DNA of 64,000 nucleotides from Macrotis lagotis (taxonomy: Eukaryota > Chordata > Mammalia > Peramelemorphia > Peramelidae): assembly GCF_037893015.1 (NCBI RefSeq), contig NC_133658.1, positions 260,130,275 through 260,194,274 on the forward strand, written 5' to 3'. The position numbers were made by a program, and so were the translations under genes. The notes beneath the pieces were generated by a model. It saw only the letters and a program-made list of their open reading frames with translations. It had not been told where the DNA came from and made no database searches. Positions 53,449-64,000 of the stretch are shown one piece after another; position 1 is the stretch's first letter, and every line of letters begins with the position of its first letter.

Positions 53449-54417
53449 ATGAATGCTACTGGATCCCTACTCCTTTCCCAGAGTCTACTGTTGAAAGGTA
53501 CCGAGGAAGTCAATACCACCTTCCTTTTCAGCAACCAAAGCAACCCTGGATTCTGTGAGCAAGTCTTCATCCAGTCTGAGGTCTTCCTGACTCTGGGAAT
53601 CATCAGCCTCCTAGAAAACATCCTTGTCATCTTGGCTGTATTGAAAAATGGAAATCTGCATTCCCCTATGTACTTTTTCCTCTGCAGCCTGGCAGTGGCA
53701 GACATGCTGGTGAGTGTGTCCAATGCTTTGGAGACAGTGATGATTGTCCTCCTCACCAATGACTATTTGACCTTTGATGACCAATTTATTCAACATATGG
53801 ACAATGTCTTTGATTCCATGATCTGCATTTCCCTGGTTGCCTCCATTTGCAATCTCTTGGTCATCGCAATTGATAGATACATCACCATTTTCTATGCCCT
53901 GCGTTACCACAGCATCATGACAGTGAAAAAAGCCATCACCTTGATTGGAGCCATCTGGGTCTCTTGTTTCATCTGTGGCATCATGTTCATTGTCTACTCT
54001 GAGAGCAAGACTGTCATCGTATGCCTTGTTACTATGTTTTTCGCCATGCTACTCCTCATGGCCACCCTCTACATGCACATGTTCCTGTTTGCCCGGCTGC
54101 ATGTCAAGCGCATCGCAGCACTGCCAGTGGATGGGGTGATGCACCAACACACCTGCATGAAGGGTGCTGTCACCATCACTATTCTTCTGGGGGTGTTCAT
54201 TTTTTGCTGGGCTCCCTTCTTCCTCCATCTCATTCTCATCATCACATGCCCTACTAACCCTCATTGCATCTGTTATACCTCTCACTTCAACATCTACCTG
54301 GTTCTCATCATGTGCAACTCAGTCATTGACCCCATCATTTATGCTTTCCGGAGCCTTGAAATGCGTAAGACCTTTAAGGAAATAGTCTGTTGTTGTAGTG
54401 GTATAAATTCAGGGTAG
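53449..54417 (+). CDS. MC3R: Melanocortin-3 receptor
   Basis: An intact single-exon class A GPCR of 322 residues. It binds alpha-, beta- and gamma-MSH and ACTH at the cell surface and signals through Gs and cAMP. In mammals it acts in hypothalamic energy balance, puberty and growth. Seen here: N-glycosylation sites at N2, N22 and N29; TM1 ENILV; TM2 LAVAD (D85) with E95; TM3 acidic ligand residues D118 and D122; DRY at 142-144 (DRYITIF); a very short second extracellular loop; TM6 CWAPFF (253-258) with H260; TM7 DPIIY (294-298); extracellular cysteines C267, C273, C275; palmitoylation-type CCC (314-316). MC3R is preferred over MC4R/MC5R because of [33 protein letters not shown] and [13 protein letters not shown]. 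The start is ATG 53449 (G at -3); an in-frame TGA at 53377 without an ATG after it rules out a longer N-terminus. The third intracellular loop seems two residues shorter than I recall for human. Confidence 0.98.
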   Translation: MNATGSLLLSQSLLLKGTEEVNTTFLFSNQSNPGFCEQVFIQSEVFLTLGIISLLENILVILAVLKNGNLHSPMYFFLCSLAVADMLVSVSNALETVMIVLLTNDYLTFDDQFIQHMDNVFDSMICISLVASICNLLVIAIDRYITIFYALRYHSIMTVKKAITLIGAIWVSCFICGIMFIVYSESKTVIVCLVTMFFAMLLLMATLYMHMFLFARLHVKRIAALPVDGVMHQHTCMKGAVTITILLGVFIFCWAPFFLHLILIITCPTNPHCICYTSHFNIYLVLIMCNSVIDPIIYAFRSLEMRKTFKEIVCCCSGINSG

Positions 54418-56210
54418 TGCACCTCATGCTATTCTTGGGCACTGAAATGTAATAAATCACCTTCTGAATTCTTCATCCTATAATCAGTGATAATATTTAG
54501 AAAGAAACTTAAAAGAGTTTTTTAGAATGTATTGGTTGTTTCTTTAAACTTCCTCTTATTTAAGAAAAAAAAAAGAAATTCTTTTGAAAGGGAAAATTGT
54601 ACATAAATTACCCTTTAAATGGATTTGCATCGTAGTTACAGTAGCAAAAATTACTATGTATCTTTTTAAGTGTCACTCCAAGAAACCCAAGAAAAATGAA
54701 CTAGTCAAACCCTACATTGGTTTCTAAAATCAGATTCTGTAGCATTTCCCTGTTAAACTTCAGCTTCATTTCTATGACATCAGACATCAAGATAAAGGAC
54801 TCACATTAACAGATAGAAGGAGCTGTAATCTCCTTTAAAAACTGAACCTGGAACCACCTACCAACTTCCTTTGGTTCCCCGGTTGGAAATTAGACTTTGA
54901 ATTTATTTTATTAAGGAGTTAAGAATTGTTGTTTTGGTATACCTGATGTGTGTAAGCCTTGAGCTGTTTCAAGTAATATTTTCTAAGGCAAATTAACTCC
55001 TTATGAAATATCAAGATGCTGATGCTACCTTGTCAACTAGCTTTATAATATAACCAGCTTTTGAATTAAATCAAAGGAAGACCTCAGAATACTGACAAAA
55101 GTAAGCCAGTAGATGTTGGGTAAAGTCAAGAGGAAAATATACTGTATTGATTTACTTTTTTTGAGGCTTTGGATTATTATTTTGTAGCTCTCTCCTTTAC
55201 TTTTCTGCTGTCTTTAAAAGAAAAAGAAAAGTGGGAATAAGATAATTTATCTGCTTTGACAAGTACATGAGGAATTGCTGTATTCATTCTCAAGATAATT
55301 TGTAAAACTGATAGTTCATCCCTTCTAAACCTACTTATTAGTCTCTAAAGAGGTCAAAAACCTAGTTGCTTTCTAGTAGCTTTCTATTGATATTTACTGT
55401 GACCAAATTCATAACTATGTTCTTGGTATCTTATATTGTAGAAACTGTGTTCTGAGTTACCTTTAGCACTAATTAGTTTTCCATGCACTACCCTGAAGGG
55501 CATGAATTTGTTGAATATGCTAAATGGGAAAGTGCAAGCTGATTTAACCAACCTCAGAGCTGTGTCCCTACTTTTCAAAGATTCTGAAACCTATTCCATT
55601 TAACTTCTGTTTTGTAATTCAATTTGTAAATGATAAATCTGGTAAATACTTGTGTTGTACTATGTTCTTATTTTGGGAGAATGGATTTTTTTTAGTGCAT
55701 CTAATATAGTACTTATTTGTCTTTAAACTTGTTTTGTGATATGAGTAAACTTATTGATACTATGCTTATGATGCTTTCAAATGGTGAGAGATATGTGATG
55801 CTGCTAAAATTAAAACAAAACTCCCCAATGTGTTCTATTTTAAATAAATTACCTGCACTCACTTTTGTGTTTTGCATGATTCTCATGGATCTTCACAGCA
55901 CCTCCTTAGTGATTTTTTCCCTGCTGACAACACTCAATTCTGCATTTTGGCTGGAAAGCATGATTACCATATAAATATTATTTCCTAGTCATCTACTTGT
56001 TGCTCCAAGCACATGAGCACACAGACAAGAATCATATTCATTTTTTATAATGGAAACCCTGAGTTACTATGATTCATGCAAGAACACACATGAAATAAAT
56101 GTTAGAACTGGACATTAGTACTATAAGAAATGGAATCACAGTATTCTTACACTTCTGTATATATTTTGTAAAAAAAGAAAAAAATACAGGTTGCTAATAA
56201 TGCCTTAGAT
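54418..56210 (+). other. MC3R 3' flank / likely 3' UTR
   Basis: About 1.8 kb of AT-rich sequence free of recognised repeats. It is the longest clean stretch next to the gene and contains several ATTTA-type and AATAAA motifs. The small open frames (55717-55974 and minus 55578-55384) lack support. Confidence 0.5.
54451..54456 (+). terminator. Proximal poly(A) signal candidate
   Basis: AATAAA occurs 34 bases after the MC3R stop. Two more lie at 55843-55848 and 56094-56099. Without transcript data the used site is unknown; the distal ones would give a 3' UTR of about 1.4-1.7 kb. Confidence 0.4.
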
Positions 56211-56214
56211 TGGT

Positions 56215-56690
56215 ATAAGGCTTTATTCTTTGGCAAAGGCTTTATCACTATCCCATTTGATCCTCCCAATACTCTTCTGAAAAATAGAGGATTGTGTAGT
56301 CCAGACCCATTTCAATCATGGGTTCCCTGGAAAGTTTGAAGGTACCCTTTGACTCAGTATTCTCTTAACAATTCATACTTTACAAGTCTCACTAACATTT
56401 CCTTTACCGAATCAATTATCAAATGCAAAAGATATTTAATTTTATATATAACAATTTAAGCATTATTAGAGATAGGACTGGACCTGTGATTTCATTAATA
56501 AAGGAATCACATGAGCAAGAAAACTACATATACAGATGTAGGTCTGAATCTTTTCTTCATTTTATAGTCTTTGAGAGTTGCCAAGAAGCTAAGAAGTTAA
56601 ATGACTTGCCCAGGATTATACAATTAGTAGGTTTCTTAAGCAAGATTTGAACCCAGATCTTTCTGACTTTAGAGGTCACTCTTTATCCAT
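56215..56690 (+). mobile_element. MIR-type SINE split into two
   Basis: TTTATCACTATCCCATTTGATCCTCCCAATACTC is a MIR 5' part. TTAAATGACTTGCCCAGGATTATACAATTAGTAGG and GATTTGAACCCAGATCTTTCTGACTTTAG is a MIR 3' part. About 270 bases between them are not MIR. Confidence 0.6.
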
Positions 56691-56955
56691 TATACTGCCC
56701 CTCAAACACAATTAAGTCCAGAAAAATAAAATGAGGTTGGATGGTGACAGAGGAAAGTAATATCCAGATATAGCTATTATGTCAATATTCAATAAAACTG
56801 TTTTTTAAAAGAAAAAAGTCAAATGCAAAATAAAACAAAACAAAAAACATTTCCTCCATACACATGGCAGTATATTTTTCCCCAATTGCTACTTCATACT
56901 GGGAGGGAAAAAATGGAAAGAACAGATGTGGCCAGGGTAGCACACATCCTATCTG
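56691..56955. other. Unassigned intergenic DNA
   Basis: No family recognised. Confidence 0.5.
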
Positions 56956-57135
56956 TTCAAAAGTCCCATTAAAACAGAGGTCATCTCACTGACCTTCCTG
57001 GTCCTCAGGAGAGTACAGTATTCAATTTTCTCTTCATTTTCAACATTATCAACAACCTCCTGTTCCTTTAAGTCATCATCATTTCATATATGTTCAACTT
57101 TTACATCTGTGTATGACTCCAAAATCTTTTTAATT
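56956..57135 (+). mobile_element. L2-related fragment
   Basis: AAAAGTCCCATTAAAACAGAGGTCATCTCACTGACC and CTCAGGAGAGTACAGTATTCAATTTT ... ATTTCATATATGTTCAAC match 57895-57925 and 59125-59330 in order. They are copies of one family, probably L2. Confidence 0.5.
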
Positions 57136-57894
57136 TTTAATTTAAAGACCTTTCATAGTTTAATTTTACTCTTTAGGCAAGCAAAGACATAATACACATG
57201 TACTTCTTTATCACTTTGTACAAATCAAGTTATAATGCATTAATCAGAAAAAAGAATATTATATAATTATTATATTAGATGAAGTCTTTGCCATTTCTTC
57301 AAGGGGAGAGACTTTTTATGATGTCTTTGATGAAATGTTCAAATGCAGTGAAATAACCCTGTCATCCCTATGTCATAGTGAGTTCCATTAGGAAAAATTG
57401 CTAATTTCCTAGTCTGAGATAGGAAAAGTTCATAAAGATGCTTCAGCATTGCTTGTGGAATTAACCAGTCTGAGAGCTAAGAAATTAAGAGAGAAGGCAC
57501 TCTGCACTGAGAGATTTTTCTGTAGGACAAGGATTTGTTTTTATAGCACCACAAAGGAAGGTTTTACATCAAAGAGAATATTACATAAATTCCATTAATA
57601 TATGTTCTCTGTTTCTATGTATATCCACTCCCATTACTCCTGAAGTATAAGAAATCAGCACAGATAGCCCTGATACTTCTTCAGGGACCTGTTATCAGTT
57701 CTAGGATCTGGGTGTAATCAGATTTTCTGGTCTGCATTCTCAGCATTGAGATTATGAATTTCCCAAGCGATTTAGCAGAATCTTCAGCTCAAATCAAACT
57801 CTCTAGCTAGCTTCTGTTCCCTAGAGGACTTCGCGTCAGTATTTTTCAATAGAGGTTCAACTTCTGAAATAATTCCTTCCGTGTACCCCCTACT
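57136..57894. other. Unassigned intergenic DNA
   Basis: Nothing recognised. Confidence 0.5.
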
Positions 57895-57934
57895 GTGCAA
57901 AAGTCCAATTAAAACAAAGGTCACCCTTCATTTC

Positions 57935-58925
57935 TCAAATATTTAGGGAAATGAATCAAATTTATTATAATTCAAGTCATTCCTCAATTGATAAATGCTC
58001 AAAGGATATAAACAGGCAGTTTTCAGCTGAAAAAATCAAAGCTAGCTATAGTCACATAAAAAAAAGCTCTAAATCAGGATTGATTTGAGAAATGCAAATT
58101 AAAACAACCCCAAGGTACCACTCACACCTATCAGATTGTCTATTATGACAGAAAGGTAAAAATGCTAAATATTGGTGAGGATGTGGGAAAAATTGGGACA
58201 CAATTGTTGATGGAGTTGTGAACTGATCCAATCATTCTGGAGAGCAATGTGGATATCATTGTGCATGTAGATTTTGTGCAAACCCTTTGATCCAGAAATA
58301 ACGCTACTAGGTCTATATCCCAAAGAAATAATAAAACAAGGAAAATATTTGTATCAGCTCTTTTTGTGATGGCAAAGAGTCAGAAATTGAGGGGATTACC
58401 TCAATGAATGAATGGAATGAAGTACTATTGTGCTATGAGAAATGACAAGCAGGTGGATTTTGAAAAAATCTGGTAAGACTTAACAGGAATTGATGCAAAG
58501 TGAAGTGAGCAGAACCTGGAGAACAACAACATTTTGTGATGATCAACTATGATAGTCTTAGCTCTTCTCAGCAATACAATCATCCAAAATAATTTCAAAA
58601 GATTGATGTGAATTCATATCCACAACAAGAGTAAGAACTGATGGAGTCTGAATGCAGATCAAAGCATATTATTTTTACTTTTTTGGTGTGCTCTTCTTCT
58701 TTTGTTCTGTTTCTTTTTTCACAACATGACAAATATGAAAAAATGTTTACCATGATTGTGTATATATATATATTATCTGTATTAAATTGTTTAGTGTCTT
58801 AGAGAAGAGGAAGAAAGAGGAAGAAAGGAGGGGAAAATTGGAGATTCAAAATTTTGTTTAAAATGAATTATTTAAAGTTGTCTTCACATATATTTGGAAA
58901 AAATAAAATACTGTTTAAAAGTAAA
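57935..58925 (+). mobile_element. L1 3' end (family B)
   Basis: AATTGATAAATGCTCAAAGGATATAAACAGGCAGTTTTC, GTACCACTCACACCTATCAGATTG, CTTTGATCCAGAAATAACGCTACTAGGTCTATATCCC are late ORF2. AGTGAGCAGAACCTGGAGAAC, a T-rich block and TTTACCATGATTGTG are the family B 3' UTR. An A-rich tail of about 14 A ends it. It splits an L2-like copy (57895-57925 and 59125 onward). Confidence 0.85.
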
Positions 58926-58937
58926 AAAAAAAAAAAA

Positions 58938-59107
58938 TCAGGGCAGCTAGGTGGTACAGTGTATAGAGCACTGGCCCTGAAGACAGGAGGACCTGAGTTC
59001 AAATCTTCGCCTCTGACATTTAAAAATATTGAATGTTCAAATGCAAATGTGTGACCTTGGGTAAGTCACTTAACCAAATCCATTGCCTTGCAAAAACAAA
59101 AAAAAAG
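58938..59107 (+). mobile_element. tRNA-like SINE
   Basis: GGGCAGCTAGGTGGTACAGTGTATAGAGCACTGGCCC, GGACCTGAGTTCAAATC, a 20-base tract TAAAAATATTGAATGTTCAAATGC not in other copies, then GTGTGACCTTGGGTAAGTCACTTAACC, TTGCCTTGC and A-rich tail. Confidence 0.9.
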
Positions 59108-59124
59108 GTAAAAAAAATTCATGA

Positions 59125-60340
59125 TAACAAAAGCTGTCTCACTTGATATCCCTGGTCTTAGGAGGGTACAACATTCAATTTTTTTCTTCCTTTTTTTTTT
59201 AGGTTTTTTTGGGGGGTTTTTTATTTTTCTTCCTTTAAAATATAATTGATATCCTCCTTTTCATCTGCATCATCATAATTTCATACATGTTCAACTACTA
59301 TCTCTACAGATTACTCCAAAATATTTTTCCAGCTCTAGTTTCTCTCCTCATTGTCTATCTGTATATTACATAGACATCTCAGATTCATCATGTCTTAAAT
59401 AAAGCTCATTATCTTTTATCCTCAAACTCTCTCCTCTTCTCAGATTTCTTTTTTCTGTTGAAGATACCATTGTCCTTTGAAGTACTCAGTCATCTTCAAC
59501 ACTTCCCCTCTTACATTCTATCAATTGTTAAATCTTGTTAGTTCAATATTCATTATATATCTTGCATCTTGTCTTCATTCACACAGCCACCATTCTGGTT
59601 CAACCTCTCACCTGAACTATTACAATAGCATCTCAATTGGTCTCCTGCCTTCAGTGTCTCCACTCTACAACCCATCCTTAATATAAATTCTAAATTTATA
59701 TTATTAAATCACAAAACTGACCATGTCACTACCTGATTTAAGAAACTTCAGTGAGTCCTAGGGTCTCTAGGACACTTTTGCTTGAATTTTGTATGCTGCT
59801 ATGTCTCAAACTAACATGCTTTCTGGTCCCTATATTCAATATTCTATCTTCTATCTGCTTTTCTTCATAAATGCTATATTTGATACCTTTAGTATATTTC
59901 TAACATGTCTAAGATTCCTCACCCTCACCTCAAATAATCCTTAATTTCCTGCAAAATTCAGGACACTGGCCACCTCTTACAGGAAGTCTATTCCTTTTCT
60001 CCAAATTCACAATTACTATCTATGATTTTCATGCTCTAAGTACATACTGTTTATCCCAATTAAAAAAGTAACCTTGGGGTTGCTAGGTGGTGCAGTGGAT
60101 CAAGCACCAGCCCTGGAGTCAAGATGACCTGAGTTCAAATCCATCCTCAAACACTTAATAATTACCTAGCTGTGTGACCTTGGGCAAATCACTTAACCCT
60201 ATTGCCTTGCAAAAAAAAAAATTAACTTCCTTGAGGGCAAACATGGTCTCACTTTTGTCTTTGTATTCCTAGCATCTAGCACAGTGCTTGGAGCAGAGTA
60301 AGCATTAAATTTTTTTTGAATGAAGGAATGAATGAATATA
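59125..60340 (+). mobile_element. L2 LINE, ORF2 end and 3' UTR, split by a SINE
   Basis: TAGACATCTCAGATTCATCATGTCTTAAATAAAGCTCATTATC, CACCTGAACTATTACAATAGCATCTC, AATTTCCTGCAAAATTCAGGACACTGG, then the SINE, then CTTCCTTGAGGGCAAACATGGTCTCAC and TCTAGCACAGTGCTTGGAGCAGAGTAAGC. It is an ordered L2 3' third. A T/G low-complexity insert lies at 59185-59235. Confidence 0.85.
60076..60221 (+). mobile_element. tRNA-like SINE inserted in L2
   Basis: GGGGTTGCTAGGTGGTGCAGTGGATCAAGCACCAGCCC, GATGACCTGAGTTCAAATCC, AATAATTACCTAGCTGTGTGACCTTGGGCAAATCACTTAACCC and A-tail. It separates the L2 'aatgtaac' from 'cttccttgaggg'. Confidence 0.9.
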
Positions 60341-62540
60341 GCTCTATTATCGATGACTGAACTCTTTGAGATATTTATTTTATCATTTTATATCTGGCTG
60401 ATTTTCCATCAACCTCTCTTTTTTGCCAAGTTCTCCAAACTCCCCTACAGGCAATAAGAGTTTCAGGATACATATTGTTTTAGCAGGGTTCTCCTGGATT
60501 ATCTTGAAATCTGACAAATGCTCAACCTCTCAACTGTTTTCCCCCCTCTGGAATGACTTTACCCTGGTCTATTATCTCATATTATCCATAGGCTTTAAAG
60601 CACTGACTGGACTCCCTAAAAGCAAATTCAAGCATGAATATTATTGCATATTCCTCTCTGAATTCCTTTGACTAAGACCATAGAAAGAAAATGGGGCTCC
60701 TTGAGCCAGTCTCTTAGACATTGTGGCACTGTGGTTTAGTGTCCTTTCCATTTTCCAAGACCACAAAAAGCAAATTAATAAAGTAATATCACACTCATCC
60801 AAACATTAGTTGTATGTGGAGTAAAATCCATGGCATCCTTCTTGTTAATATTATATAAATACACTAGAATGCCATCTATTGACTCTGCTGAGCCTTCAGT
60901 TTGAAGTATCAAAAGGTCCCCAACATTTTCAGTAGCTTGCAATTAAAATACTCAGGCTATGGGTCTTCTTAATGTTGGTGAGGATATAATTTCACACTAC
61001 TTGGTTCCTAACAAAACTAACTTCTTCTTAAATAACTCTATCCCAAACTCTTGACCTAAGTCCAAATGTATCCAGGCAAGGAAATCATATGCAAAGAATA
61101 CTTTTTCCTCAACAGTTTGAAAAGCATAAAAGTTAATTCTTCATTGGGCATACCTACACACTCTGGATAAACTGTTCTATCCACCAAAGTGTTGTTCACA
61201 TTCTTTCTCATTCTAAAGAGAAAAAACTACCTATGTAAGACCCAAAGGCTTGCTGATATGGCTCTCTATATAAACAGTATAAAGTCAGGAAAAATTTTCT
61301 GTGAATACATCAAACATGTCACACATTAATATAGATATCAGCTATCATTTTGGACCAGTAGAATCTACTTTATGCCAGCTCTAAAATTCTGTCTCATGTC
61401 CAAATCATTATGTAGCACTTTCAAGGCCATAAATCAAAGGGCTTTAGGAAAAACTAATTCCTTTCCAGTAATGAAGGGAATCAGTTATGGTCCAGCATTG
61501 GATTTATTGTAAAGACCTTTGCTTTCAATTGTAGACTGGATTCTAACACTTCAAGAAGCTCTATGAGGAACAAAGTTTAGGTATCTTAGAATCATGGCTT
61601 CATTTATGGACCAGTATTGCTTTTCATAGTTCTTCAGAATGCAGTTGCTTCTACTGCCAGTCATCTAAAAGTACCTGATGAAAAGTACCCAATGAACCAA
61701 AATTTATATCCATGAATGGCACACTTTCTAATGGAAGTTCCCCACTTTAGTTTATATTCTCATGTGATAGAATTCAGGTGACTTGCATATCATAGAATGC
61801 CTTTATATGATGGTTTTGGAAGCCCCTATAAGATAGAACCTGAATTCACACTTGTCTTCTCTGGTCCAATATGCACAGTAAATTCAATTGGACTAGTGAC
61901 ACCATTCATCTTTGAAAGGTTATTTTCAACATAATACTATTCAGAATATGTCAATGAGTTATTTTCTGTTATTTTGGAACTAAGCTCCATACACAGTCTC
62001 AGAATTTATTAGTTACATTTCAAAGCCAGGAATCCTAATTTATGGGAAGGTTAATGTCTCACTGCCAGTAAGCTCTTTCCTGGCTTCTAGCAGCCATCAC
62101 TTTCCATTATAAAACTGTTTCCAAGTTCTCTTGATCAGTATCCATATGTAACAAAGGACTTTTTTGTATTTTTCTGTGAGGTGGTGACCAAATTCTTTAA
62201 TGTCTGTTTATATTTCTTCTCCCAACAATCTTCAAATAGTATGAGGTGACTCAATCCAGATTCTCAACCCCCTCTTGTTTCCAGATCTTATTAATCATTG
62301 AGAAGATCATTGAAGAGATTTAGCAATAATGACATGGCATCCAACAAATCATCTTTAACTTTTGAAAATTCTTTGGACATGGCCAGTTGACAAATAGTTC
62401 TTTCTTTTCAAGGTTATTTTTCCCTCCCAATGCCATATGACTCATGTACTTGATAGAGACTGGCATTTATCAACTGACAAGCTTCAACCTCGTTTTTCCA
62501 ATCATCTTAGCACTTTCATCCTCATAATCCTTGAATATCT
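60341..62540. other. Unassigned 2.2-kb block
   Basis: No repeat family, open frame or RNA gene was recognised over 2.2 kb, the longest such stretch in the right part. It could be unique DNA or a very old element. Both strands were read for retroviral and LINE blocks without success. Confidence 0.45.
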
Positions 62541-62544
62541 CCCT

Positions 62545-62690
62545 AACCATTATATCATTCACTCATTTGACAAGAATTTCTTAAGCACCTACATTGTGAA
62601 AGGAACTATTCTAGACCCCAGATATACAAGAGAAAAATGGAAAAGTGTCTTTCCTCAAGGAGCTTACATTCTTTTAAGCTAAGGATAAAA
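62545..62690 (-). mobile_element. L2 LINE 3' end
   Basis: TTGACAAGAATTTCTTAAGCACCTACATTGTGAAAGGAACTATTCTAGACCC, TTTCCTCAAGGAGCTTACATTC is the reversed L2 3' UTR. Confidence 0.65.
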
Positions 62691-62707
62691 GAATGGGAGG
62701 ATGGTGA

Positions 62708-62714
62708 GAGAGAA

Positions 62715-62747
<33 letters not shown>

Positions 62748-62762
62748 GACAGAGACAGAGAA
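62708..62762 (+). repeat. (AGAC)n/(GA)n microsatellite
   Basis: GAGAGAGAAAGAGAGAGACAGACAGACAGACAGACAGACAGAG. The minus-strand frame with SLSLSVCLSVCLS is a by-product. Confidence 0.9.
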
Positions 62763-63224
62763 CACATACAGAGATAAATACATACAAAATTGATAAAATG
62801 TAGTCTTAGGAGCAAAAATCATGAACTGGGTGAATGAACAAAGGTTTTCCAAGGTTCAAGAAACTGGCTGTTCAAGCAACTGTGGTAAAGATTTAGCTGC
62901 ACAGGTAAGTGCGTCTTAAGTAAGATTTCTCAGTAAATCACAAATTGGGGGTCTGCCTATATTTCAATATTTATTGTGACTGGTTTCACCAATTAAATAC
63001 AATCAGGATTAGAAATAGTTAATGGTTATTAGAAAGAAAATTCAATCAGGAGACATAAGATCTGAGTTTTTTTTTCTTTCTCATCTGGTCATTCAACAAT
63101 ATACATAAACATACCCACACATACACATATACACACACATATTAAACAGGGTGTTAAGCATGCATATATATATATATATATTTCTCTGTGTATATATACA
63201 CACACACACATGTGAACTATATAC
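62763..63224. repeat. Unassigned DNA with CA/TA microsatellites
   Basis: Several short CA, TA and ATAC tracts occupy 63100-63225. The rest is unassigned. Confidence 0.7.
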
Positions 63225-63415
63225 ATAGTTGATTGCATGTTGCCTCTCTCATTAGATTCTGAGTTCCTTGGGTAGGCACTAATTTTGTTTTGAGTTTTTG
63301 GTGAGTTTTTCCTCATTTTTTGTTTTGGGGTTTTTTTTGCATTTCTTTGTATCTTTAGTACTTAACACAGTACCTAGCATATGGTAAGTATTTAATAAAT
63401 GCTATTGATTTGACT
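63225..63415 (+). mobile_element. L2 LINE 3' end
   Basis: CTCATTAGATTCTGAGTTCCTTGGGTAGGCAC, TTTCTTTGTATCTTTAGTACTTAACACAGTACCTAGCATATGGTAAGTATTTAATAAATGC. Clear L2 end with T-rich filler in the middle. Confidence 0.85.
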
Positions 63416-63689
63416 TGGGTTAACAGTCTTTTTTCTTTGAGTCATTTTACTCAATAATTAAATTTAAGATGTTTAAAATGAAAAATTCATGGAAAAAAAC
63501 ATAATGAATAAAGCGTACTCCTGCAGGAATGAACTGTAAAAATTTAGTTTCTTGACAAGATAATGAAAGGCAAAAAAAATGATATTAAGGAATAAGTCAC
63601 TAACTTCTAGTCCCATTCCATCTTTGGATGACACTAATTGTATCGTAGGCACTTAATGACTGTTCATTTTTATCACATGAAACCCGCCT
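63416..63689. other. Unassigned intergenic DNA
   Basis: AT-rich, nothing recognised. Confidence 0.5.
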
Positions 63690-63965
63690 CCTTGTAATTG
63701 CCCCTACTTTCTAAGACCAAGTTATTTTCTCTTCCTCATAACCCTTCAAATATTTGAAGAGCATTAAGTTCTTTATTTGGTCTCCTCTAAGACAAACATT
63801 TCCATTTCTTCCAATTGATTCACATCTTAACTCAACTTTCTTGATATTCTCCTTTGCATCTAGTCCCCTAAATACTAAATGTTATCTGATTGACCATATT
63901 GCTATACTAACTCCTAGAGGTGGTTCATGTCTTGTACTATGTATTTTTTCCTACAACTCACTGGT
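63690..63965 (+). mobile_element. CR1/L3-like LINE 3' fragment
   Basis: AACCCTTCAAATATTTGAAGAGCATTAAGTTC, TTGGTCTCCTCTAAGACAAACATTTCCATTTCTTCCAATTGATTC and AACTCAACTTTC ... CTCCTTTGCATCTAG recall the CR1/L3 order 'tatttgaagact ... ctcttctccaggctaaacatccccagttccttcaa'. It is old and cut off near the window end. Confidence 0.5.
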
Positions 63966-64000
63966 AAGTGGAAGTAGACATAGAAATTCTATAGTTCATG

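Noticed and set aside
53430..53910. Minus-strand open frames of about 100 residues opposite MC3R
   Set aside because: They are shadows of the receptor's codons and show no domain.
53449..54417. MC4R or MC5R identity
   Set aside because: The N-terminal FCEQVF, TM3 and TM7-proximal blocks match MC3R much better than either relative.

Overview
This window is vertebrate nuclear DNA, almost certainly from a marsupial and probably an Australian one. The evidence is the repeat content: many tRNA-like SINEs of the kind GGGGCAGCTAGGTGGCACAG ... TTGCCTTGCAAAA, L1 elements with marsupial-type 5' and 3' ends, RTE-type LINEs with their GAT-tailed SINE partners, and a deep layer of old L2 and MIR copies. 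Family names for repeats come from memory of consensus sequences, not from a search. The species call is an inference.

There is one host gene. MC3R, the melanocortin-3 receptor, is an intact single-exon G-protein-coupled receptor gene on the + strand at 53449-54417 (322 codons). Its leader carries a TATA-like box (53021) and two short upstream ORFs. A TGA in frame at 53377 with no ATG after it fixes the start. About 1.8 kb of repeat-free sequence follows the stop and probably includes the 3' UTR. No other host exon, tRNA, rRNA, CRISPR array or prokaryote-type operon was found.

Layout: 1-7 kb holds old MIR, L2 and SINE fragments and L1 3' ends. At 7-10.5 kb an RTE is followed by two L1 3' ends. 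11-16 kb is mostly unassigned with L2 pieces. At 16.3-18.1 kb an RTE is split by an L1, and part of it is inverted. At 19.7-23.4 kb one long decayed L2 carries a Tigger-type DNA transposon (clear TA target), an 8-bp-flanked hAT element and SINEs. 23-31 kb holds scattered SINE, MIR and L1 copies. There is a solo LTR at 31.9-32.5 kb, a tandem SINE triplet at 33.7-34.2 kb, and L1 inside L1 at 34.4-37.3 kb. Two large minus-strand L1s lie at 39.2-44.5 and 45.7-49.6 kb. MC3R sits in the repeat-poor stretch from 49.6 to 57 kb. The last 7 kb holds L1, SINE, L2 and CR1-like remnants around a 2.2-kb unassigned block.

No new multi-gene system is visible. The points most worth checking are structural: a Tigger1-like element in a marsupial, a TSD-flanked L1 with a microhomology internal deletion, an L2-like block inside an L1, a chimeric tandem SINE, and the upstream ORFs of MC3R. 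The transposon reading frames are all broken, and no two parts of the window form a working pathway beyond MC3R itself.
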